Part shown: one piece after another, positions 8,822-19,100 of the stretch
Position numbering within the stretch: the first letter of the stretch is position 1
Layout: each line of letters opens with the position of its first letter
Assembly: GCA_003062205.1 (NCBI GenBank)
Contig: PQCP01000091.1
Span: 1-61,788, forward strand
DNA length: 61,788 nt
Origin: Candidatus Sedimenticola endophacoides
GTDB lineage: Bacteria; Pseudomonadota; Gammaproteobacteria; Chromatiales; Chromatiaceae
Direction of reading: 5' to 3'
Notes under the pieces: model-generated
Seen by the model: the letters and a program-made list of their open reading frames with translations, nothing else
Database searches by the model: none
What the model was told of the DNA's origin: nothing
Translations under genes and position numbers: made by a program

Positions 8822-10342
8822 ATGGGTATCAACGATGAGCTATACACCCTGGGCACCCAGTGGGGGCCCAACAGTGCCGCGCGCAACGCCGCCTACAATG
8901 CGTATCTGCAGAACACGGCCACCGCACAAATGGGTGATGCGGTCTGGTACTTTATCAACCGGTGGGCGGAGCGCAGGCGCTTTCGCGCCAACGTGGACAG
9001 ATACATCAACGCCCTCACCAGCGACTACGCCCGTAGCCTGGAGCGGATTCACCGCCAGCTAAAGGCGGATCTGGAGGATAAGGCGTGGGCCATGGGCCAA
9101 AAGGAGAGGGACGCGAATCTCTATCGGTGTTCCATGGAGATGGAGCAGACGGCGCTTCGGGATCTGCTCCTGGAGGAGATCGCCGCCGGGGTGTTTCCCC
9201 GCGACGCGGCCAATGCCCACTATCAGCGGGCGCTCGGAGCCACCCTGACCGAGGCCGTGGAGCGGATGCGCGCCGATCCCGAGCGGGCCCGCTACCTGGA
9301 CACTGAGAATGGGGCGAAGCGGTTTACGCTGACCAACCGCGCCATCGACAGCAACGCCTTCGCCGACGAGGAGGAGTTTATCTACACCTACGGGGAGCTG
9401 CCGACCTGGCTGGCCGGGCTTCCGGCCCCGGCCGACTACCGCCACCCCACCCCCCTGGAGATATTTGATCATGCGGCGGCGCCCGACCCCGGCCCGGAGC
9501 CGGAGAAGGAGGCGCAGGCCCCCATCAATCATCATCCCTCGCTAACCGCCATGGAGAGCGAAGCGAAGGCGGTTAGTCCCCGATAGGCGTAGGCGCGGTT
9601 GTATGGCCGCAGTTACGACCGATAGGGAGTGACGTAGGGCATACAAATAGCGCATCCGACACGCCGTAGAGTCATTGTGGTCATCATGACGGAGTTGCGC
9701 ACGAGCAGCTTTGCTGCAATGTGCGGGACGGAGTCGTGATGAGCGCAGGACGGTCGGGGCAGTAACGGCTGTCGCGTTGGCGAGTCGATTTTGGGGACTG
9801 GGATGTCCCAAAATCTTTCACGAGGTAGCGACACTCTTGTTATCAAGGCGACCAGCGCGGCCTTTGACGACGAGCTGCTTGCCATGGCCCGGGTGCGAGA
9901 CTATGAGATCGAGTATCTGCGGCAGCAGCAGAACATCCATGGGGTCTATTTCAATCTGGCCCGGGATATCGCCGTGGAGTACATGGAGCAGGAGCGGAGC
10001 CTCCGCGCCGAGCTGCATGAGAAACTGCGCGAGCGCCGGGAGGAGCATCGGATTGATATGCACCGCAGCGCCACCATGCGCGAGATCCGGGGTGCGGAGC
10101 GCCGGGCCCTGGCCCTGACCCTGCTTCGGCTTCGCGGGCGCGATCGCCACAGCCAGGCGGACCAGGCGCGCTACCTCGCCCACCTCGACGCCCGGATGGA
10201 GCAGGACCGCAAGAGCATGTTGGCCATAGCGCATAACGAGTACCGGCGCGATGTGATCGATCAGGCGGGTTGGGTCAAAGAATGCGCCCGCATGGAGCGC
10301 GACGTCGCACAACAGGCGCGCGAAGCCGCCCGGGTACTCTAG
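8822..10342 (+). pseudogene. Unrecognised coiled-coil protein, interrupted by E
   Basis: I do not recognise this family. Codons up to 239 plus one base (8822-9539) are followed by E (9540-9839), then 9840-10342. Joining 9539 to 9840 gives HHPFIKATSAAFDDE in frame and a 406-aa protein. No signal peptide is seen. The first half is helical, with Trp/Tyr-rich segments (QMGDAVWYFINRWAERRRF). The middle has a Pro-rich linker (APDPGPEPEKEAQAP). The C-terminal third is strongly charged and coiled (LRAELHEKLRERREEHRIDMH). A good ribosome site precedes ATG 8822. The 3' segment is repeated four more times downstream. It follows the flagellar operon, but nothing in it suggests a flagellar role. Confidence 0.7.
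9540..9839 (+). mobile_element. E element copy 2, in the unknown coiled-coil gene
   Basis: 300 bp, ends as in copy 1, left flank ATCCCT, right flank TTATCA, no target duplication. Insertion is after the first base of codon 240. It is the upstream recombination partner for the tandem array. Confidence 0.85.
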
Positions 10343-10472
10343 CCCGAATGTTTCATAAACCATTAGGTGACCACAAATACCGTACAACCAGACTAGGGTA
10401 TTAGCCGAGAACTAGGCAGGCCGGTAACTGTTAGCGGGGCGACGATCATTTTTTCGGGGTTGTAGCGTCCAT
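10343..10472 (+). repeat. S130 segment, unit 1
   Basis: A 130-bp repeat that begins CCCGAATGTTTCATAAACC directly after the TAG stop of the preceding gene fragment and always runs into the left end of E after GTCCAT. It recurs in the other four units (11276, 12209, 13142, 14075) and three times in the IS66 mosaic. Its start resembles the end of the IS1380-like element at 61666 (CCCGAATTATTCATAA), so it may be a related insertion-sequence end. Confidence 0.75.
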
Positions 10473-10772
10473 CGCTAACCGCCATGGAGAGCGAAGCGAA
10501 GGCGGTTAGTCCCCGATAGGCGTAGGCGCGGTTGTATGGCCGCAGTTACGACCGATAGGGAGTGACGTAGGGCATACAAATAGCGCATCCGACACGCCGT
10601 AGAGTCATTGTGGTCATCATGACGGAGTTGCGCACGAGCAGCTTTGCTGCAATGTGCGGGACGGAGTCGTGATGAGCGCAGGACGGTCGGGGCAGTAACG
10701 GCTGTCGCGTTGGCGAGTCGATTTTGGGGACTGGGATGTCCCAAAATCTTTCACGAGGTAGCGACACTCTTG
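10473..10772 (+). mobile_element. E element copy 3, tandem unit 1
   Basis: 300 bp, identical ends; left flank GTCCAT inside S130. Confidence 0.88.
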
Positions 10773-11275
10773 TTATCAAGGCGACCAGCGCGGCCTTTGA
10801 CGACGAGCTGCTTGCCATGGCCCGGGTGCGAGACTATGAGATCGAGTATCTGCGGCAGCAGCAGAACATCCATGGGGTCTATTTCAATCTGGCCCGGGAT
10901 ATCGCCGTGGAGTACATGGAGCAGGAGCGGAGCCTCCGCGCCGAGCTGCATGAGAAACTGCGCGAGCGCCGGGAGGAGCATCGGATTGATATGCACCGCA
11001 GCGCCACCATGCGCGAGATCCGGGGTGCGGAGCGCCGGGCCCTGGCCCTGACCCTGCTTCGGCTTCGCGGGCGCGATCGCCACAGCCAGGCGGACCAGGC
11101 GCGCTACCTCGCCCACCTCGACGCCCGGATGGAGCAGGACCGCAAGAGCATGTTGGCCATAGCGCATAACGAGTACCGGCGCGATGTGATCGATCAGGCG
11201 GGTTGGGTCAAAGAATGCGCCCGCATGGAGCGCGACGTCGCACAACAGGCGCGCGAAGCCGCCCGGGTACTCTAG
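10773..11275 (+). pseudogene. Duplicated 3' fragment of the unknown gene, copy 2
   Basis: 503 bp identical to 9840-10342, without the 5' part of the gene. An ORF starting inside the preceding E (GGGATGTCCC) reads in frame through it, giving a 183-aa product from 10724 with a 16-residue E-derived leader. Confidence 0.8.
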
Positions 11276-11405
11276 CCCGAATGTTTCATAAACCATTAGG
11301 TGACCACAAATACCGTACAACCAGACTAGGGTATTAGCCGAGAACTAGGCAGGCCGGTAACTGTTAGCGGGGCGACGATCATTTTTTCGGGGTTGTAGCG
11401 TCCAT

Positions 11406-11705
11406 CGCTAACCGCCATGGAGAGCGAAGCGAAGGCGGTTAGTCCCCGATAGGCGTAGGCGCGGTTGTATGGCCGCAGTTACGACCGATAGGGAGTGACG
11501 TAGGGCATACAAATAGCGCATCCGACACGCCGTAGAGTCATTGTGGTCATCATGACGGAGTTGCGCACGAGCAGCTTTGCTGCAATGTGCGGGACGGAGT
11601 CGTGATGAGCGCAGGACGGTCGGGGCAGTAACGGCTGTCGCGTTGGCGAGTCGATTTTGGGGACTGGGATGTCCCAAAATCTTTCACGAGGTAGCGACAC
11701 TCTTG
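11406..11705 (+). mobile_element. E element copy 4, tandem unit 2
   Basis: 300 bp, identical to copy 3 in sequence and flanks. S130 precedes it at 11276-11405. Confidence 0.88.
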
Positions 11706-12208
11706 TTATCAAGGCGACCAGCGCGGCCTTTGACGACGAGCTGCTTGCCATGGCCCGGGTGCGAGACTATGAGATCGAGTATCTGCGGCAGCAGCAGAAC
11801 ATCCATGGGGTCTATTTCAATCTGGCCCGGGATATCGCCGTGGAGTACATGGAGCAGGAGCGGAGCCTCCGCGCCGAGCTGCATGAGAAACTGCGCGAGC
11901 GCCGGGAGGAGCATCGGATTGATATGCACCGCAGCGCCACCATGCGCGAGATCCGGGGTGCGGAGCGCCGGGCCCTGGCCCTGACCCTGCTTCGGCTTCG
12001 CGGGCGCGATCGCCACAGCCAGGCGGACCAGGCGCGCTACCTCGCCCACCTCGACGCCCGGATGGAGCAGGACCGCAAGAGCATGTTGGCCATAGCGCAT
12101 AACGAGTACCGGCGCGATGTGATCGATCAGGCGGGTTGGGTCAAAGAATGCGCCCGCATGGAGCGCGACGTCGCACAACAGGCGCGCGAAGCCGCCCGGG
12201 TACTCTAG
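11706..12208 (+). pseudogene. Duplicated 3' fragment of the unknown gene, copy 3
   Basis: Identical 503-bp fragment; same E-initiated 183-aa ORF, from 11657. Confidence 0.8.
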
Positions 12209-12338
12209 CCCGAATGTTTCATAAACCATTAGGTGACCACAAATACCGTACAACCAGACTAGGGTATTAGCCGAGAACTAGGCAGGCCGGTAACTGTTAG
12301 CGGGGCGACGATCATTTTTTCGGGGTTGTAGCGTCCAT

Positions 12339-12638
12339 CGCTAACCGCCATGGAGAGCGAAGCGAAGGCGGTTAGTCCCCGATAGGCGTAGGCGCGGTTG
12401 TATGGCCGCAGTTACGACCGATAGGGAGTGACGTAGGGCATACAAATAGCGCATCCGACACGCCGTAGAGTCATTGTGGTCATCATGACGGAGTTGCGCA
12501 CGAGCAGCTTTGCTGCAATGTGCGGGACGGAGTCGTGATGAGCGCAGGACGGTCGGGGCAGTAACGGCTGTCGCGTTGGCGAGTCGATTTTGGGGACTGG
12601 GATGTCCCAAAATCTTTCACGAGGTAGCGACACTCTTG
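12339..12638 (+). mobile_element. E element copy 5, tandem unit 3
   Basis: 300 bp, identical to copy 3. S130 precedes it at 12209-12338. Confidence 0.88.
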
Positions 12639-13141
12639 TTATCAAGGCGACCAGCGCGGCCTTTGACGACGAGCTGCTTGCCATGGCCCGGGTGCGAGAC
12701 TATGAGATCGAGTATCTGCGGCAGCAGCAGAACATCCATGGGGTCTATTTCAATCTGGCCCGGGATATCGCCGTGGAGTACATGGAGCAGGAGCGGAGCC
12801 TCCGCGCCGAGCTGCATGAGAAACTGCGCGAGCGCCGGGAGGAGCATCGGATTGATATGCACCGCAGCGCCACCATGCGCGAGATCCGGGGTGCGGAGCG
12901 CCGGGCCCTGGCCCTGACCCTGCTTCGGCTTCGCGGGCGCGATCGCCACAGCCAGGCGGACCAGGCGCGCTACCTCGCCCACCTCGACGCCCGGATGGAG
13001 CAGGACCGCAAGAGCATGTTGGCCATAGCGCATAACGAGTACCGGCGCGATGTGATCGATCAGGCGGGTTGGGTCAAAGAATGCGCCCGCATGGAGCGCG
13101 ACGTCGCACAACAGGCGCGCGAAGCCGCCCGGGTACTCTAG
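12639..13141 (+). pseudogene. Duplicated 3' fragment of the unknown gene, copy 4
   Basis: Identical 503-bp fragment; same E-initiated 183-aa ORF, from 12590. Confidence 0.8.
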
Positions 13142-13271
13142 CCCGAATGTTTCATAAACCATTAGGTGACCACAAATACCGTACAACCAGACTAGGGTAT
13201 TAGCCGAGAACTAGGCAGGCCGGTAACTGTTAGCGGGGCGACGATCATTTTTTCGGGGTTGTAGCGTCCAT

Positions 13272-13571
13272 CGCTAACCGCCATGGAGAGCGAAGCGAAG
13301 GCGGTTAGTCCCCGATAGGCGTAGGCGCGGTTGTATGGCCGCAGTTACGACCGATAGGGAGTGACGTAGGGCATACAAATAGCGCATCCGACACGCCGTA
13401 GAGTCATTGTGGTCATCATGACGGAGTTGCGCACGAGCAGCTTTGCTGCAATGTGCGGGACGGAGTCGTGATGAGCGCAGGACGGTCGGGGCAGTAACGG
13501 CTGTCGCGTTGGCGAGTCGATTTTGGGGACTGGGATGTCCCAAAATCTTTCACGAGGTAGCGACACTCTTG
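13272..13571 (+). mobile_element. E element copy 6, tandem unit 4
   Basis: 300 bp, identical to copy 3. S130 precedes it at 13142-13271. Confidence 0.88.
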
Positions 13572-14074
13572 TTATCAAGGCGACCAGCGCGGCCTTTGAC
13601 GACGAGCTGCTTGCCATGGCCCGGGTGCGAGACTATGAGATCGAGTATCTGCGGCAGCAGCAGAACATCCATGGGGTCTATTTCAATCTGGCCCGGGATA
13701 TCGCCGTGGAGTACATGGAGCAGGAGCGGAGCCTCCGCGCCGAGCTGCATGAGAAACTGCGCGAGCGCCGGGAGGAGCATCGGATTGATATGCACCGCAG
13801 CGCCACCATGCGCGAGATCCGGGGTGCGGAGCGCCGGGCCCTGGCCCTGACCCTGCTTCGGCTTCGCGGGCGCGATCGCCACAGCCAGGCGGACCAGGCG
13901 CGCTACCTCGCCCACCTCGACGCCCGGATGGAGCAGGACCGCAAGAGCATGTTGGCCATAGCGCATAACGAGTACCGGCGCGATGTGATCGATCAGGCGG
14001 GTTGGGTCAAAGAATGCGCCCGCATGGAGCGCGACGTCGCACAACAGGCGCGCGAAGCCGCCCGGGTACTCTAG
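13572..14074 (+). pseudogene. Duplicated 3' fragment of the unknown gene, copy 5
   Basis: Identical 503-bp fragment; same E-initiated 183-aa ORF, from 13523. It is the last unit. Confidence 0.8.
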
Positions 14075-14204
14075 CCCGAATGTTTCATAAACCATTAGGT
14101 GACCACAAATACCGTACAACCAGACTAGGGTATTAGCCGAGAACTAGGCAGGCCGGTAACTGTTAGCGGGGCGACGATCATTTTTTCGGGGTTGTAGCGT
14201 CCAT

Positions 14205-14504
14205 CGCTAACCGCCATGGAGAGCGAAGCGAAGGCGGTTAGTCCCCGATAGGCGTAGGCGCGGTTGTATGGCCGCAGTTACGACCGATAGGGAGTGACGT
14301 AGGGCATACAAATAGCGCATCCGACACGCCGTAGAGTCATTGTGGTCATCATGACGGAGTTGCGCACGAGCAGCTTTGCTGCAATGTGCGGGACGGAGTC
14401 GTGATGAGCGCAGGACGGTCGGGGCAGTAACGGCTGTCGCGTTGGCGAGTCGATTTTGGGGACTGGGATGTCCCAAAATCTTTCACGAGGTAGCGACACT
14501 CTTG
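14205..14504 (+). mobile_element. E element copy 7, end of the tandem array
   Basis: 300 bp; left flank GTCCAT (S130 at 14075-14204), right flank ACCATTATC, which is the exit from the array into unique sequence. Confidence 0.88.
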
Positions 14505-14880
14505 ACCATTATCGACGTTCTGCGCCGGGGGATAGTGAACGCTATCTGGTGCTATTAAAACAGACGATGAAATCCTCGCCCAAGGAAAATTCATGCTGGC
14601 GAGAATTTGCCTGAAAAATTCATCAGTTAGTACCTATTGGCGACCTAACCCATTGATTTTTCGATAATGCAACGTATTAAACCCCCTTAATACAGATGGA
14701 AAGGTAACTAATTGAACCTATTGAACAACTTCGTAAGCATGGATTCGCCCTGGTTCGACACCTCCAACACAGTTCGGAGCACCAGCGCGGAGACCCGGAA
14801 GCGATAACAAGAGCCGGGTCGGCAAACCGATTCGAATCAACCAGGGGCGTGCCCTGACACGGCCAACGAGGAGGCGGAAC
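14505..14880. other. Intergenic region before the rnf operon
   Basis: 376 bp, noticeably more AT-rich than the genes around it. It contains a short inverted repeat (GATAG-N6-CTATC, near 14529-14544) and a possible sigma-70 promoter listed separately. A ribosome site (GAGGAGG) precedes rnfB. No gene is seen. Confidence 0.5.
14653..14680 (+). promoter_or_regulatory. Possible sigma-70 promoter of the rnf operon
   Basis: TTGATT (14653-14658), a 16-nt spacer, then TATTAA (14675-14680), about 200 bp upstream of rnfB. It is pattern matching only, but it lies in the AT-rich leader of a large operon. Confidence 0.3.
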
Positions 14881-16059
14881 ATGACAGAAGTGACCAGCAT
14901 TGCCATCTCGGTCGGTTTCATGGCCGGACTCGGCCTGCTGCTGGCGGGGGTCCTGGTGATCGCCAACAAGCGTCTTTTCGTCTATGAGGATCCCCGCATC
15001 GACGATGTCGAGGAGATGCTGCCCAGCGCCAACTGCGGTGCCTGCGGCTCTCCGGGCTGCCGTCCCTTCGCCGAGGGGCTGATCGGCGGCAACTACGAAC
15101 CCTCCCAGTGTACCGTCAACTCCAAGGAGCTGAACAAGGCCATCGCCGATTATCTCGGGGTGGATCTCGGCAACGCCCTGAAGCGGGTCGCGCGTCTGGC
15201 CTGCGCCGGTGGCAAGCAGGTCGCCTTCCAGCGCGCCAGCTACGAGGGGCTCAGCTCCTGCCGGGGCGCGGCGCTGGTCTCCGGCGGCGGCAAGGGGTGT
15301 GTCTGGGGCTGTCTCGGCCTTGGTGACTGTGATGATGTCTGCACCTTCGACGCCATCACCATGAACCGCTACGGCCTGCCGGTGGTCGACGGGGAGAGGT
15401 GTACCGCCTGCGGCGATTGCGTCGACGTCTGTCCCAAGGATCTGTTTGAAATCCACCCCGTAGACCATCAGCTGTCGCTAACCGCCATGGAGAGCGAAGC
15501 GAAGGCGGTTAGTCCCCGATAGGCGTAGGCGCGGTTGTATGGCCGCAGTTACGACCGATAGGGAGTGACGTAGGGCATACAAATAGCGCATCCGACACGC
15601 CGTAGAGTCATTGTGGTCATCATGACGGAGTTGCGCACGAGCAGCTTTGCTGCAATGTGCGGGACGGAGTCGTGATGAGCGCAGGACGGTCGGGGCAGTA
15701 ACGGCTGTCGCGTTGGCGAGTCGATTTTGGGGACTGGGATGTCCCAAAATCTTTCACGAGGTAGCGACACTCTTGTTGTTGCCTGCAAGAATCAGGAGAA
15801 GGGCGACGAGGCCGAGGCCCAGTGCGAGGTGATCTGCACCGCCTGCGAGCGCTGCGTGGTGGACTCTCCCGAGGGCTTGGTCGTGGTCAGGAATAATCTC
15901 GCCACGGTCGATTATGCCCGCAACCGGTTGGCCTCGAAGGTGGCCATCGAGCGCTGTCCCACCGGCGCCATCGTCTGGTTCGACCCCAAGGGTGGAGATT
16001 ATCAGGTAGGAAAGGATGCCAGGAAGGTGATTCGAAAAGAGGCTTTGCCGGTAGGTTGA
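14881..16059 (+). pseudogene. rnfB: Electron transport complex subunit RnfB, interrupted by E
   Basis: RnfB is the membrane-anchored iron-sulfur subunit that takes electrons from ferredoxin into the Rnf ion pump. The N-terminal TM (ISVGFMAGLGLLLAGVLVI) is followed by the RnfB four-Cys cluster domain (ANCGACGSPGCRPFAEGL) and ferredoxin motifs (CTACGDCVDVCPKDLFE, CEVICTACERC, IERCPTGAI). 14881-15475 and 15776-16059 are separated by E. Joining them gives HQL-FVACKNQ in frame and a 292-aa protein. With E present the first part ends after 14 E-encoded residues (LTAMESEAKAVSPR). The second part can be read from an ATG inside E. The gene heads the rnf/PFOR operon, so polarity on the rest is possible. 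Confidence 0.93.
15476..15775 (+). mobile_element. E element copy 8, in rnfB
   Basis: 300 bp, left flank AGCTGT, right flank TTGTTG, no target duplication. It is inserted after the first base of a Phe codon, and precise removal restores TTT. Confidence 0.87.
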
Positions 16060-16131
16060 GCGAGCGTTTTTCAGCTGAGAGTGGCGCCCGCTGCTTCGGC
16101 CGTTAGAGACATGAAACGAGGTAAACAGTCC

Positions 16132-19100
16132 ATGTTCGGAAAGAAAGAAGAGCAGAAGCAGGTGAAGTACCCCGGCACGCGCATGGCGATGGATGGCAAC
16201 GCCGCCGTCATCATGTGCGAACGCGAGGCATCGGATGCGGCCGGGGCCTACCCCATCACTCCCTCCACCCAGATGGGCGAGTACTGGGCGGAAGAGGCGG
16301 CCAAGGGGCATCTGAATATCTCCCAGAGGGAGCTGATCTTTGTTGAGCCCGAGTCCGAACACGCCGCCGCGGCGGTCACCGCCGGCATGTCCATGTCCGG
16401 CCTTCGCGCCACCAATTTCTCCTCCGCTCAGGGCGTGGCCTTCATGCACGAGTCGCTCTACGCGGCCGTGGGCAAGCGCCTTCCCTATGTGCTGAACATC
16501 GGCTGCCGCGCCATCACCAAGGCCTCGCTCAACGTCCACTGCGGCCACGACGATTACCACTGCATCGACGATACCGGTTTCTTTCAGGTGATGGCCTGTG
16601 ACGCCCAGGGCGCGGCCGATCTCAACCTGATCGCGCGCAAGACCGCCGAGCTGAGCCTGACCCCGGCGGCAGTGGCCCAGGACGGCTTCCTCACCACCCA
16701 CCTGATCGAGCCCCTACAGGTACCCGAGCGTGAGCTGATCGAGGAGTTCCTGGGGCTGCCCGACGATATCATCGACTGTCCCACCGCGGCCCAGCGCATG
16801 GTCTATGGCGAGAAGCGGCGCCGGGTTCCGGAGCTGTGGGACGTGGACAGTCCCACGGTGTCGGGTTCGGTGCAGAACCAGGACGCCTATATGCAGGCGG
16901 TCGCCGCCCAGCGCCCCTACTTCTTCAGCCACATCGCGTCGACCTTCGATCAGTGCGCCGAGCGCTACGCGGGGCTGACCGGACGTCAGTACCGGCGAAT
17001 CAACACCTACCGCACCGAGGATGCCGAGTATCTGATCGTCGGTATGGGATCGATGATCATCCAGGCCCAGGCGGTGGCCGACTACCTGCGCGAGAGTCGC
17101 GGCATCAAGCTCGGAGTGGTCGATGTCACCATGTACCGCCCGTTCCCGGGTGATCTGCTCGGGCAGGTGCTCAAGGGACGCAAGGGGGTTGCCGTCCTGG
17201 AGCGTACCGACCAGCCGCTGGCCGAGGATCTGCCGCTGATGCGTGAGACCCGGGCCGCGATCGCCAAGTGCCTGGAGAACGGTGCAGCCGGTGAGGTGGT
17301 CTACGCCGGATACGAGAGCTACAAGGCGGGGGAGGCCCCGGTACTCTACTCCGGGTGCTACGGCCTGGGCAGCCGCGACATGCAGCCCGAGGCGCTGGTG
17401 GGTACAGTGGAGAACATGCTGCCCGGTGGCGGGCGCAAGAAGTTTTTTTATCTGTCGGTGGACTTCGTGCGCGACGAGGCGGCCAATCCCAAGCAGGAGA
17501 TCCACATCCAGCGGCTGCTGGAGGAGTATCCCCAGGTCCGGGATATGGCGGTGCGCGGCAGCGAGAACCCCAACCTGCTGCCCAAGGGGAGCATCACGGT
17601 GCGCATGCACTCGGTTGGCGGCTGGGGCGCCATCACCACCGGCAAGAACCTGGTGATGACCCTCTATGATCTGCTTGGATACGATATCAAGGCCAACCCC
17701 AAATACGGTTCCGAGAAGAAGGGCCAGCCGACCACCTACTATCTGTCGGCCGCGCCGGAGCGCATCCGCGTCAACTGCGAATACCACTATGTGGACGTGG
17801 TGTTGTCGCCGGACCCCAATGTATTCGGCCACTCCAACCCGCTCTACGGGCTCAAGTCCGGTGGTTCGTTCATCATCCAGTCCAGCCTGGACAGTCCCGA
17901 GGCGGTGTGGGCGACCTTTCCCTACAGCGCCCGCAAGTTCATCATCGACAACGAGATCCGGGTTTTCTACGTGGATGGGTTCAAGATCGCCAAGGAGGAG
18001 GCGACCAACCCCGAGCTGCAGTTCCGGATGCAGGGTAACGCCTTCCAGGGCGCCTTCTTCGCCGCCTCGCCGCTGATGGAGCGGGCCAACCTGGATGAGC
18101 AGGGGCTGTTTGACGCGATCGAGGCCCAGCTCCAGGATAAATTCGGCGCCAAGGGCGCCGCGGTGGTGGCCGACAACCTGCGTGTGGTGCGCCGCGGTTT
18201 CGAGGAGATCCATGAGATCAGCGACAAGCGTCTCGACGCCGACGCCGCGCGGGGTGGGCGCAAGGAGGCGGGTTTGCCGGTGATGCTGAAGAAGATGCCC
18301 GAGGGCGATGGCGGGGTCTCCGACATTCACGCCTTCTGGGAACGTACCGGCAGCTTCTATCTCTCCGGCCAGGGCGAGGAGAATCTGGCCGACCCCTATA
18401 TCGGCATGAGCGTCTTTCCCGCCTCCACCGGCGTCTATCGCGACATGACCAATATCCGCTTCGAGTACCCGGACTGGGTGGCGGAAAACTGCACCGCCTG
18501 CGGCAACTGTTATTCGATCTGCCCCGACTCGGCCATTCCCGGCCTGGTCAACACCATCGGCGAGGTGTTTGGCGCCGTCATTGAGCGGATCGAGCGGCGT
18601 GGTACCCCCACGCTCTATCTGCGCCGCGAGACCCGCAACGTGGAGAAGCGTCTGCGCGCCCTGCTCGACGAGGCGGGCGAGGCGGCCGAGGTGCGCCGCC
18701 TGCTTGACCAGGCGATTCTCGAAGTGCTGAATGAGGCGCAGATGGAGGGCAGCGCCCAGGAGAGTCTGGAGCGTGAGTTCGGGCTCTTCGTGGAGGCGAT
18801 CGGTGAGTTCCGCTTCGCCGTCACCAAGCCGTACTACAGCAACAAGGAGAAGAAGCAGAAGAACTCCGGCGGGCTCTTCTCCATCACCGTCAATCCCTAC
18901 ACCTGCAAGGGGTGCATGGAGTGCGTGGACGTGTGTGACGACGGGGCCCTGGTGGCGCTGCCCCAGACCCAGGAGGCGATCGACAAGCTGCGTCGCGACT
19001 GGGAGTTCTGGATCGATCTGCCCACCACCAACCCACAGTACAGCCGCATCGATGATCTGGACGAGAAGGTCGGAGCCCTGGAGACCATGCTCCTGGACAA

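Larger units (their letters stand above)
9840..14504 (+). repeat. Five perfect tandem units of 933 bp
   Basis: Each unit consists of the last 503 bp of the unknown coiled-coil gene, a 130-bp segment (S130) and one E element. Units begin at 9840, 10773, 11706, 12639 and 13572. The encoded proteins are identical and I see no base differences. Unequal crossing-over between E at 9540 and E at 10473 would generate exactly this array. Confidence 0.93.

Noticed and set aside
9540..9839. E as an IS91-type element because it ends in CTTG
   Set aside because: IS91 elements sit next to a target CTTG or GTTC. Here CTTG must belong to E, since leaving it behind would shift the restored frames.
9540..14504. 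CRISPR-like array
   Set aside because: The 300-bp repeats are separated by identical 633-bp gene-plus-S130 segments, not by short unique spacers, and no cas genes are present.
9540..14504. Tandem repeat as a pure assembly artefact
   Set aside because: Cannot be excluded, but E at both borders gives a clear recombination route, and the E insertions themselves are base-exact at many unrelated sites.
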